Origin: SFEL01 sp964392455
GTDB lineage: Bacteria; Bacillota; Clostridia; Christensenellales; CAG-138
DNA: 61,299 nt
NCBI GenBank assembly: GCA_964392455.1
Contig: CAYMPG010000010.1
Location: 1 to 61,299, forward strand
Direction of reading: 5' to 3'
Below the pieces are notes generated by a model that was not told the DNA's origin, did no database searches, and worked only from the letters and a program-made list of their open reading frames with translations. Each line of letters starts with the position of its first letter. Position 1 is the first letter of the stretch. The translations under genes and the position numbers were made by a program. Shown piece after piece: positions 29,501 to 38,484 of this stretch.

Positions 29501-32500
29501 TCTTTCCATATTCCTGTCCAGCGCCAAATTGCTCCTTATACTGGCTGTAGGCAGCATGGCCGTAGGGATAGATACCCTTGCTGTCCGTTTCGCCGGTTCG
29601 GCTATACTCCACGGTATAGGCAAAGACATACCGGTAGCCGCGACCCATTCCTCCTTCAAGGCTCTGACTTGAACCACTGGTCACAGGGTTTGCCTCTCCG
29701 GTGCGATAAACATAATAGCCGGAATACTGGCCTTCGCTTTCTGTGCTCTTATTGCCGCCGAACAGGAACGCTACCTTTGGCACGCTGTCAGATTCGCTGC
29801 TGATAGGCAGCGTTATCTGCATCAGCTTCGGGATGCCGCCATCGCTCTCCGTATTCAATGGGTCTGCTGCATTGCTGCTGGTAACGGCGCTATAGAATGC
29901 GCTGTACTCCATGGCATAGTAAGTCACGTTCAGACCCAAGCGCTGAGCATTATCATAATTTGCCTGCACGGTATACCCGACGATGGCATCATCCGGCATA
30001 TCATCCATGGACTCGTATTCTGTTGCGCCGAACTTTGCGGCATCCTTCTTGTAGATAGGCGTAGCAGTAACGCCCTTAGCAGGATCCATCAGCAAATCCG
30101 GCGGCGTAGCCTCGGCCACGATGATGGCGCTGGCATTATTGATGGTAGAAAACTCATTGACATAGCCCATTTCCATGTCATAGGTGCCGTCCATTACCCG
30201 GGCTACACGCAGCGTATAGTCGGCAGAAGGGTTCAGCGTGGGGCTGCCAAACATGGCTTCAGTCACATCAAGGCCCTCGCCAAATACCTTAGCCAGCTGG
30301 GTTTCCTCGTTTATGTTGGTAGTAGCCAGCAGAGTTGCTCCATAACCGGTACCGGCATAGAGCTGCAATTCCACCTGCCCGCTTGTCAGCTGCTCCATGG
30401 CATAGGCACTTCTCGCCGGTGATGTATCATTATCCCCTGTCAGCTGCAGCTTCATGGAGATGGCACCGGTGCCCTCACCGAGCGCCATAACGGCATTAAG
30501 AGGAATAGTGTCAAAAGTACGGAAGCTGACGGTGCCAATGGTGCGCTTCACAAGGCCATTGCCATCGCCCACATCCAGATAACCAACCAGAGTAATGGTA
30601 TAGTTGGAATTCTTATAAAGGTGGAACAGCTTAAGGGCCACCGTAGCAGTGTTGGTCTGGGCAGAAACGCTGCTGGGGGCGTAGGTGGCTTCATAGATAG
30701 TTTCGTTTCCATCTTTGCCAATCACAGCATCGGTAGTGCTGATGGAAATCGTCTTATCATATATCTGGTCGGAATAAACATTTAATTCCAGCGGATGGGT
30801 GGCATCTACCGTTAAGCTCTGCTGAGTATCCGTCAGATTGATGCTGATAGTGCCGGCCATCTTGTCGTACTCATTGCCCTGCTCCTCAATGCTCAGCTTC
30901 ACGCTTGGCAGCGTTGAGCCCTCCGCCTTGACGGATCCGCTCATGCCCAGGTCATACTGCACAGTCTTTTCATTATCATCAAACTGCAGCGCCACACCAA
31001 AGCGATATTCTACTCCGGAGTCCAGGAAAAATACGGCGGGCTCACTCTCGCCGGGGGTCAGGGTGCGGGTCTGATGCACCTGCGTAAATTTTCCCTCACC
31101 ATCAGCAGTGTAGGCCGTATAGCTGTAACTCACAGCGCCGCCGTCAGGATCTGTAACGCTGGGACGCCAAACCTCGAAGCCGCCTGTCACTCGATTGTAA
31201 GTTGCCTTGGGCGTATCGGTCCAGGTAGGTGTTTTCTTCAGTGTGGATACCTCTAATTCCTGCCTGGTCAAAGAGTCCATGCCGTTGGACACAACACGCA
31301 CACGGGCAATATATTTTGTATTGGAGGGCAGACCCTCGGGTGCATTGGTATTGGTATCGATAATCCCTTCAAACGTAAAATCGTCTGATTCCTTGTTAAA
31401 AGTAACTATCGTATTGAGATCACGGGTTCCAGCTTTGTACAGCTCGGCCCTTCCGTTCTCCAATACGAATTTATACTCGTAACTCTCTTTGTTGGTGAGG
31501 GAAAACGCATCATTCTGGCTGGGCGTCAGGAGATATACCTCTGCCTTTTCATAAGCATCGGCAGCAGATACATTAATGGTGATAGAGTGATCATCTGCCG
31601 ATTTCTCGGACAGGAAAACGCCAGTGGAATCAGTATAGAAGGACCGGCTGATAAACTCACGGGAATAAAGCGTTTCATTCACCACATAGTACGCATGGAC
31701 CGAGATACGATAGCGGGTATCCGGCTTTAATGGGTTATCCTTCGTGGAAAAGTATACTTCCTCACTACTGCCATAGATGCCCTCAAATTCTCCTGCACCA
31801 GCTTCAGTGGTTGTTAGAGGGGTCCCATCGTCACCCATCTCATAGCAGAGTATTTCCTCGCCGGTCTCAACATTATAAATCTTAACCGTAGCGGGATGGT
31901 CGTGGTCACCGGATACTAACTCCAAAAAGCTATTTGAATCGGTGATGGCGATGGTACCGCTCAGGGATGTGGCCGTTACGTTCCACTCGGAAAAGGTCAT
32001 AGTCGGCAGTGCGGTATTGGTGGAGCTGTCTACTATGGCATTATTACCGGTTTGGCCGGGGTTACCGGTAAGGCCGCCCTGACCATTGCTGCCGCCTGCA
32101 CCGGAGCTGCCGCTCGCGCCCTGACCACCGGCTGCGCCGTCTTCACCGGTTTCGCCATTCTTCCCCTGCTCACCGGATTTGCCTTTTTCGCCTGCGGCGC
32201 CCTCCTCGCCTTCTTCGCCTTCCTGGCCTGCGGCGCCCTCCTCACCGGCTTGTCCCTCCACGCCATCAAGGCCATTCTGGCCATCAACAGCATCTATGTG
32301 CAGCTCAGGCACAATCTGCCGGCGGGTCTCGTCCTCTGTAAGCACGATGCTGTCATCTGCGCTGACAGACAGCTTCGCCATGGACATCTTGTAGGTATCG
32401 TTGTTGATGAGCTGGGATACGGGGTAAATGCGTACGCCGGAGGCAGTCTCTATATAGCACTCCTCCGATATAGTCATCCATATATTTTCCGGAGTCAGTA

Positions 32501-33062
32501 TCTGCACGATGCCATCATCCGTAATTTGAATCTGCACATAGTCCTCTACATCGCGCTGCTCACCCTCCATGTAGTAAACGGAAAGCTGGGGAGACCTGAT
32601 CATGTACTTCTGGTCAGACAGCTTCCACAGGTGGTCGCCAAAGGTTATGGTGCCGGCTGTGGTCTCCGCAGTGTATTCGCCACCGGCGGACTGTATTGTA
32701 AGGCCAGCGCTGATATAGTAGTTATTGATAAAATTATTTGAAAGGTCATTGAAATCCAACAGTATGCCATCGCTCAACGCCATGACACCACTGTCGTCAA
32801 AATGTACAAAGCTCTCCTGCTGAACGGTCACCTTCTCGCCGGATGCGGTCTCAAACTTGACAACTCCGGCGCTGGATACCTTGTAACGGGATGCCGCATT
32901 AAAGGTCAGCTGCTTTGTCTCGGCACCATCGCCCAGCAATACATAGCCGTTGGTTTTGAACTCCGGCTGCACACTGGATGAATGCCAAACAGCAAAGCCT
33001 GTAAATGCCGCCAGCACCGCAAGGCAAACAGAAAGAGTGATAACAAAAATCCGTTTCAACAT
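26586..33062 (-). CDS. giant surface protein with collagen-like tract, first gene of the F1-like operon
   Basis: The 2,158-residue protein has an N-terminal membrane segment or signal (MLKRIFVITLSVCLAVLAAF) and an extracytoplasmic beta-rich domain to about residue 265. A collagen-like Gly-Xaa-Yaa tract of about 25-30 triplets lies between roughly 268 and 350 (for example GEEGAAGEKGKSGEQGKNG). The rest is about 1,800 residues of FN3-like beta domains with the recurring LKPDTRYRISV-type motif. There is no C-terminal anchor. AGGAGA lies about 9 bp before the ATG at 33062; the upstream in-frame codon at 33092 is less likely. The gene is 118 bp inside the left recombination repeat, so its transcription should depend on the invertible segment. 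A filament or adhesin role is inferred. Confidence 0.78.
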   Translation of the reverse strand: MLKRIFVITLSVCLAVLAAFTGFAVWHSSSVQPEFKTNGYVLLGDGAETKQLTFNAASRYKVSSAGVVKFETASGEKVTVQQESFVHFDDSGVMALSDGILLDFNDLSNNFINNYYISAGLTIQSAGGEYTAETTAGTITFGDHLWKLSDQKYMIRSPQLSVYYMEGEQRDVEDYVQIQITDDGIVQILTPENIWMTISEECYIETASGVRIYPVSQLINNDTYKMSMAKLSVSADDSIVLTEDETRRQIVPELHIDAVDGQNGLDGVEGQAGEEGAAGQEGEEGEEGAAGEKGKSGEQGKNGETGEDGAAGGQGASGSSGAGGSNGQGGLTGNPGQTGNNAIVDSSTNTALPTMTFSEWNVTATSLSGTIAITDSNSFLELVSGDHDHPATVKIYNVETGEEILCYEMGDDGTPLTTTEAGAGEFEGIYGSSEEVYFSTKDNPLKPDTRYRISVHAYYVVNETLYSREFISRSFYTDSTGVFLSEKSADDHSITINVSAADAYEKAEVYLLTPSQNDAFSLTNKESYEYKFVLENGRAELYKAGTRDLNTIVTFNKESDDFTFEGIIDTNTNAPEGLPSNTKYIARVRVVSNGMDSLTRQELEVSTLKKTPTWTDTPKATYNRVTGGFEVWRPSVTDPDGGAVSYSYTAYTADGEGKFTQVHQTRTLTPGESEPAVFFLDSGVEYRFGVALQFDDNEKTVQYDLGMSGSVKAEGSTLPSVKLSIEEQGNEYDKMAGTISINLTDTQQSLTVDATHPLELNVYSDQIYDKTISISTTDAVIGKDGNETIYEATYAPSSVSAQTNTATVALKLFHLYKNSNYTITLVGYLDVGDGNGLVKRTIGTVSFRTFDTIPLNAVMALGEGTGAISMKLQLTGDNDTSPARSAYAMEQLTSGQVELQLYAGTGYGATLLATTNINEETQLAKVFGEGLDVTEAMFGSPTLNPSADYTLRVARVMDGTYDMEMGYVNEFSTINNASAIIVAEATPPDLLMDPAKGVTATPIYKKDAAKFGATEYESMDDMPDDAIVGYTVQANYDNAQRLGLNVTYYAMEYSAFYSAVTSSNAADPLNTESDGGIPKLMQITLPISSESDSVPKVAFLFGGNKSTESEGQYSGYYVYRTGEANPVTSGSSQSLEGGMGRGYRYVFAYTVEYSRTGETDSKGIYPYGHAAYSQYKEQFGAGQEYGKTLGKGNVYILNSGMCEAPKVTPKFYTYLNGVENVSIAGSGGTGAVSNGTAVLHYTWMGDIDKTISTATGTTTQIQWDTPQPGYAGITDGDTVASTGVSGNGNADSWYSVEIPYSVDPGALTNLLRPVVRINRYVLNYEDILYALRLGTAYADEDDSVYLCRMPMDWAWGKYFEYKTSGVSYNWEVNAQKNYIQFNLDADPGSQLDTLLASRAYALKVVIEKGSTDRTFYLPLESALGGGIYARLATGLLGSGDFTINEAAILYDNGNQGWGLIENNKTFVGLQYSGLMSNPALGDYFVTDGKGNSTSSSAPQNGLSTVTNGSVLGILRQNALVDTEKNATAAVTQVNFQTWYADSYSGGAARYLRPTHGGVDQSISPTAMTGNFMTVKGVGEYKLTGLGTGGSITAITPTVKFPYEMYTPGTTQIKLNKFIISGAEQADEKKVIVRLFDSAADIGSTGKSLQEQTLELDEYNEWTRPEAEGNTIGVFTGGTGLEANRSYVLAFYMVIDGKEVLLMQMDGTSDAVYTVKTSAEIDITSSMSIVQYLNQSYFDKSLQLDFKLSRSWGVKMRYDIFTSEEEAEKVWGSENNTPYLSYEDMKNSGILTEPSALNPTGNMLTINMTPSANRAKLTPGSTYWLRVTAVEESSGTNVAVGSAKFGAVIPPIGNYGALVYVKNATHEKINYEVTVNDAQFSFMGNNGYLNGSGLYTVRFTYNEGGVEKRIMTKYDNQVFSASEAKKAFELSMATVEDSWASANDFNIASDTEYKLHVYAVVDPNHTGVSYPTESDGDGSNWEKFFKDVKNGTGAWFTTFVNSFWENGNFENDDTKDDIENNFRVAEKVQKTTVSDGILLNTGKAAVGRISETQLRLILPESFGLIDFRDNSTGDQVYKKIVWDVEGRTLSGVAVHYNGTSLASNGDLMIQQPLVNSNVNYEYYYDIPQDIANGTYYVTIHLYKDANSYEHDALSFNFYG
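32050..32290 (-). repeat. collagen-like Gly-Xaa-Yaa coding tract
   Basis: Uninterrupted stretches of GXY triplets rich in Glu, Lys, Gln and Asn, with few prolines, as in many bacterial collagen-like proteins. It would form a stiff or trimeric stalk between the membrane-proximal and FN3-like parts. Confidence 0.8.
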
Positions 33063-33180
33063 AGCCGTTCTCTCCTGATCCAATGAGATCAATCTTTATA
33101 ACAAAATCGCACCTGCCGCTTTGATGGAGCTCCGCTATCACCGCTGAACATTAGCTGGGCGGCAACATATGCCGGATGGC

Positions 33181-33212
33181 AATACCACATAATTCACATT
33201 CTGTGGTAATAC
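33181..33212 (+). repeat. left inverted repeat (IRL) of the invertible segment
   Basis: This 32-bp sequence is the exact reverse complement of 33547-33578. Internally it has arms TACCACA (33183-33189) and TGTGGTA (33202-33208) around a 12-bp spacer, the usual layout of a tyrosine recombinase core site. Confidence 0.92.
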
Positions 33213-33288
33213 GAAATCGCCACTGCTTTAAGCAAATTTCATTCAAAACAGGCATAAAGCGACATTAAGGGCGTACATACACGAATTT

Positions 33289-33317
33289 ATTTTACTACCA
33301 GCATTCGCAAAATGCAA
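33289..33317 (-). promoter_or_regulatory. promoter inside the invertible segment, facing the F1-like operon
   Basis: On the minus strand TTGCAT (33317-33312), a 17-bp spacer and TAAAAT (33294-33289) form a good sigma-A promoter. It fires across IRL into the 2,158-residue protein gene, with a leader of about 220 nt. The spacer contains half of a GCATT/AATGC palindrome that could be an operator. Inversion would turn it toward the recombinase 3' end. Confidence 0.65.
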
Positions 33318-33546
33318 TCCCAAATGTACTTTATGGCAAACATACAAAAGAAAAGAGCACTACCAAAAGTCCATGCAATGCCTTCGAGTAAATTAAGGCG
33401 TAGGGCGCATTTTTGTCGTGCTTATTACGGTCTATTTCTGTATCAGTTCAAATATGCGTGAGCTAAACACTGCATTCCTAAGGCTTAAATGTCGAAAAAT
33501 CTATCAGAAATGCCAATATTTTCAATTGATTGAACCCTATGTATTT

Positions 33547-33578
33547 GTATTACCACAGAATGTGAATTATGTGGTATT
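33547..33578 (-). repeat. right inverted repeat (IRR) of the invertible segment
   Basis: Perfect 32-of-32 reverse complement of 33181-33212; the match breaks off on both sides. It lies 8 bp after the recombinase stop codon. Confidence 0.92.
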
Positions 33579-33586
33579 CGAATGGG

Positions 33587-34429
33587 CTATGTTACGAGCC
33601 CCATCTGTTCCATTTGCTTGCGATGCTCTATGCCGGTCGTCATGATATAAATCCTGGTAGTATCTATGCTGCTATGGCCAAGAATATCCGCCAGCTTTGC
33701 GATATCCCGTTCAATAGCATAAAATTCACGTGCAAATAGTTTTCGCAGATTATGTGGGAATACCTTGCGTGGGTCTATTCCTGCCATTCTGCAAAATCTT
33801 TTCATTTGCTTCCAGATATTGCTGCGATCCAAAGGATTTCCACATCTGGTAATAAATACGGGGCCGCTTGGAATACCACGTTTTTTTGCATGCAGCAAGA
33901 GCTTCTTCTGTAGCTTTTCCGGAATCAATACGATGCGTATCTTGTTTTTGCACTGCACCGTGACCTGGCCTGCCTTTACCGCTTCTATTGTAAAGTGCTT
34001 TAGTTCGGATATGCGGATACCTGTGCCGCATATCGTTTGCAAAACAAGATGCAGCCTCGGGTCATCCCGTGCTGCATGCAATAGGCGCATATACTCTGCT
34101 CTTGTCAGCTCCCGTTCTTCCGGGCAATACGCTTTTCGTTGCGTTCGAAGATTCTTTACCCGACAATCCGTCCAATTCATAAACGCAAAAAAATTATTCA
34201 ATGCTGCCAGCATGGAATTGATGGACGCAGGCATATAGGAGCTCTCTATCAAGTAGTTTTTATAGGTAATTACCAGCTCCTTTGTGACCGCCCTTTTCCC
34301 TGCAAACACGAGAAAAGCTCTGACATCACGCAGATACTTCTGTATAGTTGCGGGGCTCCTTTCCTCAGATTCCAGGTATTTGCAGTAATCGACCAATTGT
34401 GCTGCTATTATGACCCTGTTTTCATCCAT
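33587..34429 (-). CDS. tyrosine recombinase, probable DNA invertase of the adjacent promoter
   Basis: The 280-residue phage-integrase family protein has a SAM-like N-terminal DNA-binding domain (about 1-95) and a catalytic domain with Arg in CGTGIRISEL, Lys in the VQCKNKIR strand, HxxR in HNLRKLFA, His in LGHSS and the nucleophile Tyr in TTRIYI. The set R-K-H-R-H-Y is complete, so it should be active. Size and layout resemble XerC/D-like invertases, not phage integrases. It is encoded next to a pair of 32-bp inverted repeats and reads toward them, as expected for a dedicated switch enzyme. AAGGAGG precedes the ATG by 10 bp. Confidence 0.88.
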   Translation of the reverse strand: MDENRVIIAAQLVDYCKYLESEERSPATIQKYLRDVRAFLVFAGKRAVTKELVITYKNYLIESSYMPASINSMLAALNNFFAFMNWTDCRVKNLRTQRKAYCPEERELTRAEYMRLLHAARDDPRLHLVLQTICGTGIRISELKHFTIEAVKAGQVTVQCKNKIRIVLIPEKLQKKLLLHAKKRGIPSGPVFITRCGNPLDRSNIWKQMKRFCRMAGIDPRKVFPHNLRKLFAREFYAIERDIAKLADILGHSSIDTTRIYIMTTGIEHRKQMEQMGLVT

Positions 34430-34496
34430 CTAAAATGTGCCTCCTTAAAAGATGAACTGTTGTGCCATTACTTCAACCTTGAAAAAGCTATATTTT

Positions 34497-34526
34497 ATTA
34501 TAAGATACATATGAAGCAGGAGGCAA
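34497..34526 (-). promoter_or_regulatory. probable promoter of the tyrosine recombinase
   Basis: Minus strand TTGCCT (34526-34521), an 18-bp spacer and TATAAT (34502-34497), about 68 bp before the ATG. The perfect -10 partly compensates for the modest -35. Confidence 0.55.
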
Positions 34527-34681
34527 ATTTACTGCATAGCAGGAGTTTTGTTTCTTTATTTTATTATGATTATGCTCCTGTGAATCATACGTTTTCTGCT
34601 TTCCTGATGAACGCACCGTCAGAGCCAGATAAGCATAAAGGGCTGTAACCCCTTATCACGCTCAAAGTTCTTGACAAGCCG

Positions 34682-34718
34682 AAAGGCCGTATACCCGCAT
34701 GGTACACGGCCTTTTTAT
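34682..34718 (+). terminator. Rho-independent terminator between island and asnA
   Basis: AAAGGCCGT (34682-34690) pairs with ACGGCCTTT (34706-34714), with inner TACC/GGTA pairing. The T-run is on the plus strand, facing away from asnA's own direction, so it may insulate or end a plus-strand transcript. Confidence 0.65.
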
Positions 34719-34756
34719 TATGTTATGTTTGCATCTTTCAGTAGGCTCGCCCTGTA

Positions 34757-35761
34757 TTACAGCAGGGTTATGCCGGCCTTTTCGCAGATGGCGATGGTTT
34801 CTGCATCCCATATGGAGGACTGTACCTCGCCTATGTGGGCCTTGCCAAGCATAAGCATGCACAGACGGGATTGGCCAATGCCGCCGCCTATGGTAAGGGG
34901 CAGCTCGTTATTCAGCATCATCCGATGATAGGTAAGGCCACGCCTGTCGTCACAGCCTGCAAGGGTAAGCTGCTTATCCAGAGTATCAGCATCCACACGG
35001 ATGCCCATGGAGGATATTTCCATGGCGCAATCCAGCACATCGTCATAGAACAGTATATCGCCATTCATTGTCCAGTCGTCATAGTCGGGAGAGCGTCCAT
35101 CATGCTTTTCCCCATTGGACAGCACGCCGCCTATGCCTATGATAAACACTGTACGGCATTCCTTTGTAATGGCCTGCTCACGCTGCTTTGGCGTAAGATC
35201 AGGATACCTGTCCAGCAGCTCCTGGGAGGTAATGAAGGTCACATCCCGTGAAAGGCTGGTATTTATATCGGGATAGCGGGCCTTGAGAAGATCCAGCGTA
35301 TTGCATACGCAGCCCACTATTGCCCGGACTGTGTTTTCCAGGGTAAGCATATTGCGGGTCTCAGGGGTTATCACCTTTTCCCAGTCCCACTGGTCAACGT
35401 ATATGGAGTGGAGATTATCCAGCTCCTCATCCCGCCGAATAGCGTTCATATCGGTATAAAGGCCATTGCCGGGATGAAAATCATACCTGTACAGCGCCAT
35501 GCGCTTCCACTTTGCAAGGGACTGCACCACCTGAGCGTCCTTTTTGGTATATGGAATATCAAAGCCCACAGGCCGCTCAAAGCCATTCAGGTTGTCATTG
35601 AGGCCGCTTTCAGGCTGCACGAACAGCGGTGCAGATACCCGCTTAAGGTGCAGGGCACGGGCAAGGCTGTCCTGAAACTCACGCTTGATAAAGCTGATGG
35701 CATCCTGTGTTTCATAGAGTGACATGGATGGCCTGTAGCCTTCCGGGATGAATGTCTTCAT
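34757..35761 (-). CDS. asnA: aspartate-ammonia ligase (asparagine synthetase A)
   Basis: The 334-residue protein matches AsnA in length and sequence, including SPDYDDWTMNGDILFY and the C-terminal GGGIGQSRLCMLML, a class II tRNA-synthetase-like motif 3. It makes asparagine from aspartate, ammonia and ATP in the cytoplasm. AGGAAAGGA stands just upstream of the ATG. It lies downstream of ftsZ on the same strand but behind a terminator, so it is probably expressed on its own. I looked for a T-box leader, common for this gene, and found none of its motifs. Confidence 0.95.
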   Translation of the reverse strand: MKTFIPEGYRPSMSLYETQDAISFIKREFQDSLARALHLKRVSAPLFVQPESGLNDNLNGFERPVGFDIPYTKKDAQVVQSLAKWKRMALYRYDFHPGNGLYTDMNAIRRDEELDNLHSIYVDQWDWEKVITPETRNMLTLENTVRAIVGCVCNTLDLLKARYPDINTSLSRDVTFITSQELLDRYPDLTPKQREQAITKECRTVFIIGIGGVLSNGEKHDGRSPDYDDWTMNGDILFYDDVLDCAMEISSMGIRVDADTLDKQLTLAGCDDRRGLTYHRMMLNNELPLTIGGGIGQSRLCMLMLGKAHIGEVQSSIWDAETIAICEKAGITLL

Positions 35762-35795
35762 GGTTGTTTGTTCCTTTCCTGATAGTAGATTCTTT

Positions 35796-35844
35796 TAAAA
35801 ACGAAAAGCGGGAAGATGCGTTTTTTCCTTAGCACCTTCCCGCT
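35796..35844 (-). terminator. Rho-independent terminator downstream of ftsZ
   Basis: On the minus strand AGCGGGAAG (35844-35836) and CTTCCCGCT (35815-35807) form a 9-bp stem followed by TTTTCGTTTTTA. It closes the dcw transcript before asnA; it could also act as an attenuator in the asnA leader. Confidence 0.75.
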
Positions 35845-35893
35845 CGCTCTTTCAAAAAAGTGTATGACGGGTCGGCGCCCGCTTTTTTTGATT

Positions 35894-37153
<1,260 letters not shown>

Positions 37154-37170
37154 ATTGTTCCCTCCTATTT

Positions 37171-38376
37171 TTATCTGCCGCTTTCAAACAGCCCTTTGAG
37201 TTTTTTTATGAATCTGCTCTCTGCTACCATTCCTACCAGCCTGCCCACATTATCCTCATCATCTGCATGCATTACAAAATCCATCACGGAAAATGCGCTT
37301 GCATAATTTGGGGAGGACAGCCTGGGCATCCATGGCATACGCACCTTGATGGGTATACCCATGAGCTTTTCAAGGTATTCGCAGCTCCCCCTCATCAGCG
37401 CTATGCCGCCGCCTGTAAGGTATACCGGAGGCTTGCTCTGAATATTCACCCCCATGTCTTTCATGAGGGACAGTATGTGGGAAGCGAGCTGCTTTGTGCG
37501 CTCCTCGATTATATACTGTATCACCGCATGCTCTACCCTGAGAGCGCCGCGGCCTTCTATGCGAACTATATCGATGCTATCCTGATAATCCAGAGAATAA
37601 ACATATCTGCGCTTTACGTTTTCGGCAGATCCCTTCGGGATACGCAATCCGTAGGCTATATCTCCCGAAAAATTTGCCCCGCCTATGGCAAGTGTCTCGC
37701 AGGCGATGAGCGCCGAGCCTCGTATAAGGCTGATATCCGTCTGCCTTGCGCCCACATCTATAAGCACGGCGCAGTCAGCCCGCTCCCTTTCAGGGATAAC
37801 AAACAGGGAGGATGACAGGGGCACGTTTATGTACATATCCGCCGCAAGGCCCGCCCTGTCCAGCCCATCGGATACCACCCGCTTAAAGGCGGAATCCACA
37901 TACACATGGGATACCGTGGCAGAAACGGCTGAGGCCGTGCTGCCTATGGGCGGCTCTGAGGTGACCATTTCTCCGGTATTAAATTCCACCGGCGTGGAGT
38001 GCATAAGCTCAAAGCCCTCGGGCTGCTCAAAGGAAAGGGAATCGTTGATGAGCTCATCTATGGTATCGGCGGTTATCCTGCCTGAGCGGGAGGTGACCTC
38101 TGCGCTGCCCTCGTGCAGCACCAGCTTTGAGAAGGATGCCGGCACCCCCACTGACAGCTCCCTTATTCTCACATGGGCTTCGCCCTCCGCCATGGCGATG
38201 GCATCCACCACAGCGTTGGATAGCTGCTGCTCATCAATAAACCTGCTGCCCTCAAAGCCATCGTATTCCCTTACCCCTGCGCCGCGGACAGTTATGCTGT
38301 CCTTTCCCTCGGCGCTGCATATAAGGCAAATGACCTTGGAGCTTCCAATATCGAGTATGGCGGTATTGTGCTTCAT
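37171..38376 (-). CDS. ftsA: cell division actin-like protein FtsA
   Basis: The 401-residue protein of the FtsA/MreB actin fold has a phosphate-binding first loop AILDIGSSKV, the SHS2 (1C) insertion and a second phosphate loop around VLIDVGARQTDISLI. It ends in a basic amphipathic tail (FIKKLKGLFESGR) suited to anchoring FtsZ to the membrane. GGAGG is 5 bp before the ATG. It lies directly upstream of ftsZ, as in most Bacillota. Confidence 0.93.
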   Translation of the reverse strand: MKHNTAILDIGSSKVICLICSAEGKDSITVRGAGVREYDGFEGSRFIDEQQLSNAVVDAIAMAEGEAHVRIRELSVGVPASFSKLVLHEGSAEVTSRSGRITADTIDELINDSLSFEQPEGFELMHSTPVEFNTGEMVTSEPPIGSTASAVSATVSHVYVDSAFKRVVSDGLDRAGLAADMYINVPLSSSLFVIPERERADCAVLIDVGARQTDISLIRGSALIACETLAIGGANFSGDIAYGLRIPKGSAENVKRRYVYSLDYQDSIDIVRIEGRGALRVEHAVIQYIIEERTKQLASHILSLMKDMGVNIQSKPPVYLTGGGIALMRGSCEYLEKLMGIPIKVRMPWMPRLSSPNYASAFSVMDFVMHADDEDNVGRLVGMVAESRFIKKLKGLFESGR

Positions 38377-38484
38377 TTTTCCTCCATAACGCCTCTACTC
38401 ATAATACGGCACATTACAAATACACTTAATAGTAGTTTAAGGATACCACACCACTATATTTTGTGCAATAGTGTTGCATATTTT

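Larger units (their letters stand above)
33063..33586. other. regulatory region with an invertible promoter segment
   Basis: These 524 bp between the recombinase stop and the first operon gene contain no gene. They hold two 32-bp inverted repeats, the 334 bp between them, one good promoter pointing to the operon, and a 118-bp leader. I find no comparable promoter in the leader itself, outside the invertible part. Confidence 0.75.
34430..34756. other. intergenic region between recombinase and asnA, right edge of the island
   Basis: These 327 bp hold the recombinase promoter and leader (to 34526), an AT-rich stretch with a weak 45-codon open frame on the plus strand, and a terminator at 34682-34718. 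No tRNA or clear attachment site is visible. Confidence 0.5.

Noticed and set aside
33525..33553. Plus-strand promoter TTGATT-16-TATTAC at the right end of the invertible segment
   Set aside because: Weaker than the minus-strand promoter and half inside the repeat. It might matter only after inversion.
34511..34648. A 45-codon plus-strand open frame between recombinase and asnA
   Set aside because: There is no ribosome binding site, it overlaps the recombinase promoter, and the product has no recognisable feature. The terminator after it leaves a small doubt.
35762..35893. T-box riboswitch upstream of asnA
   Set aside because: The hairpin there is a plain terminator. No specifier stem or conserved T-box sequence is visible.
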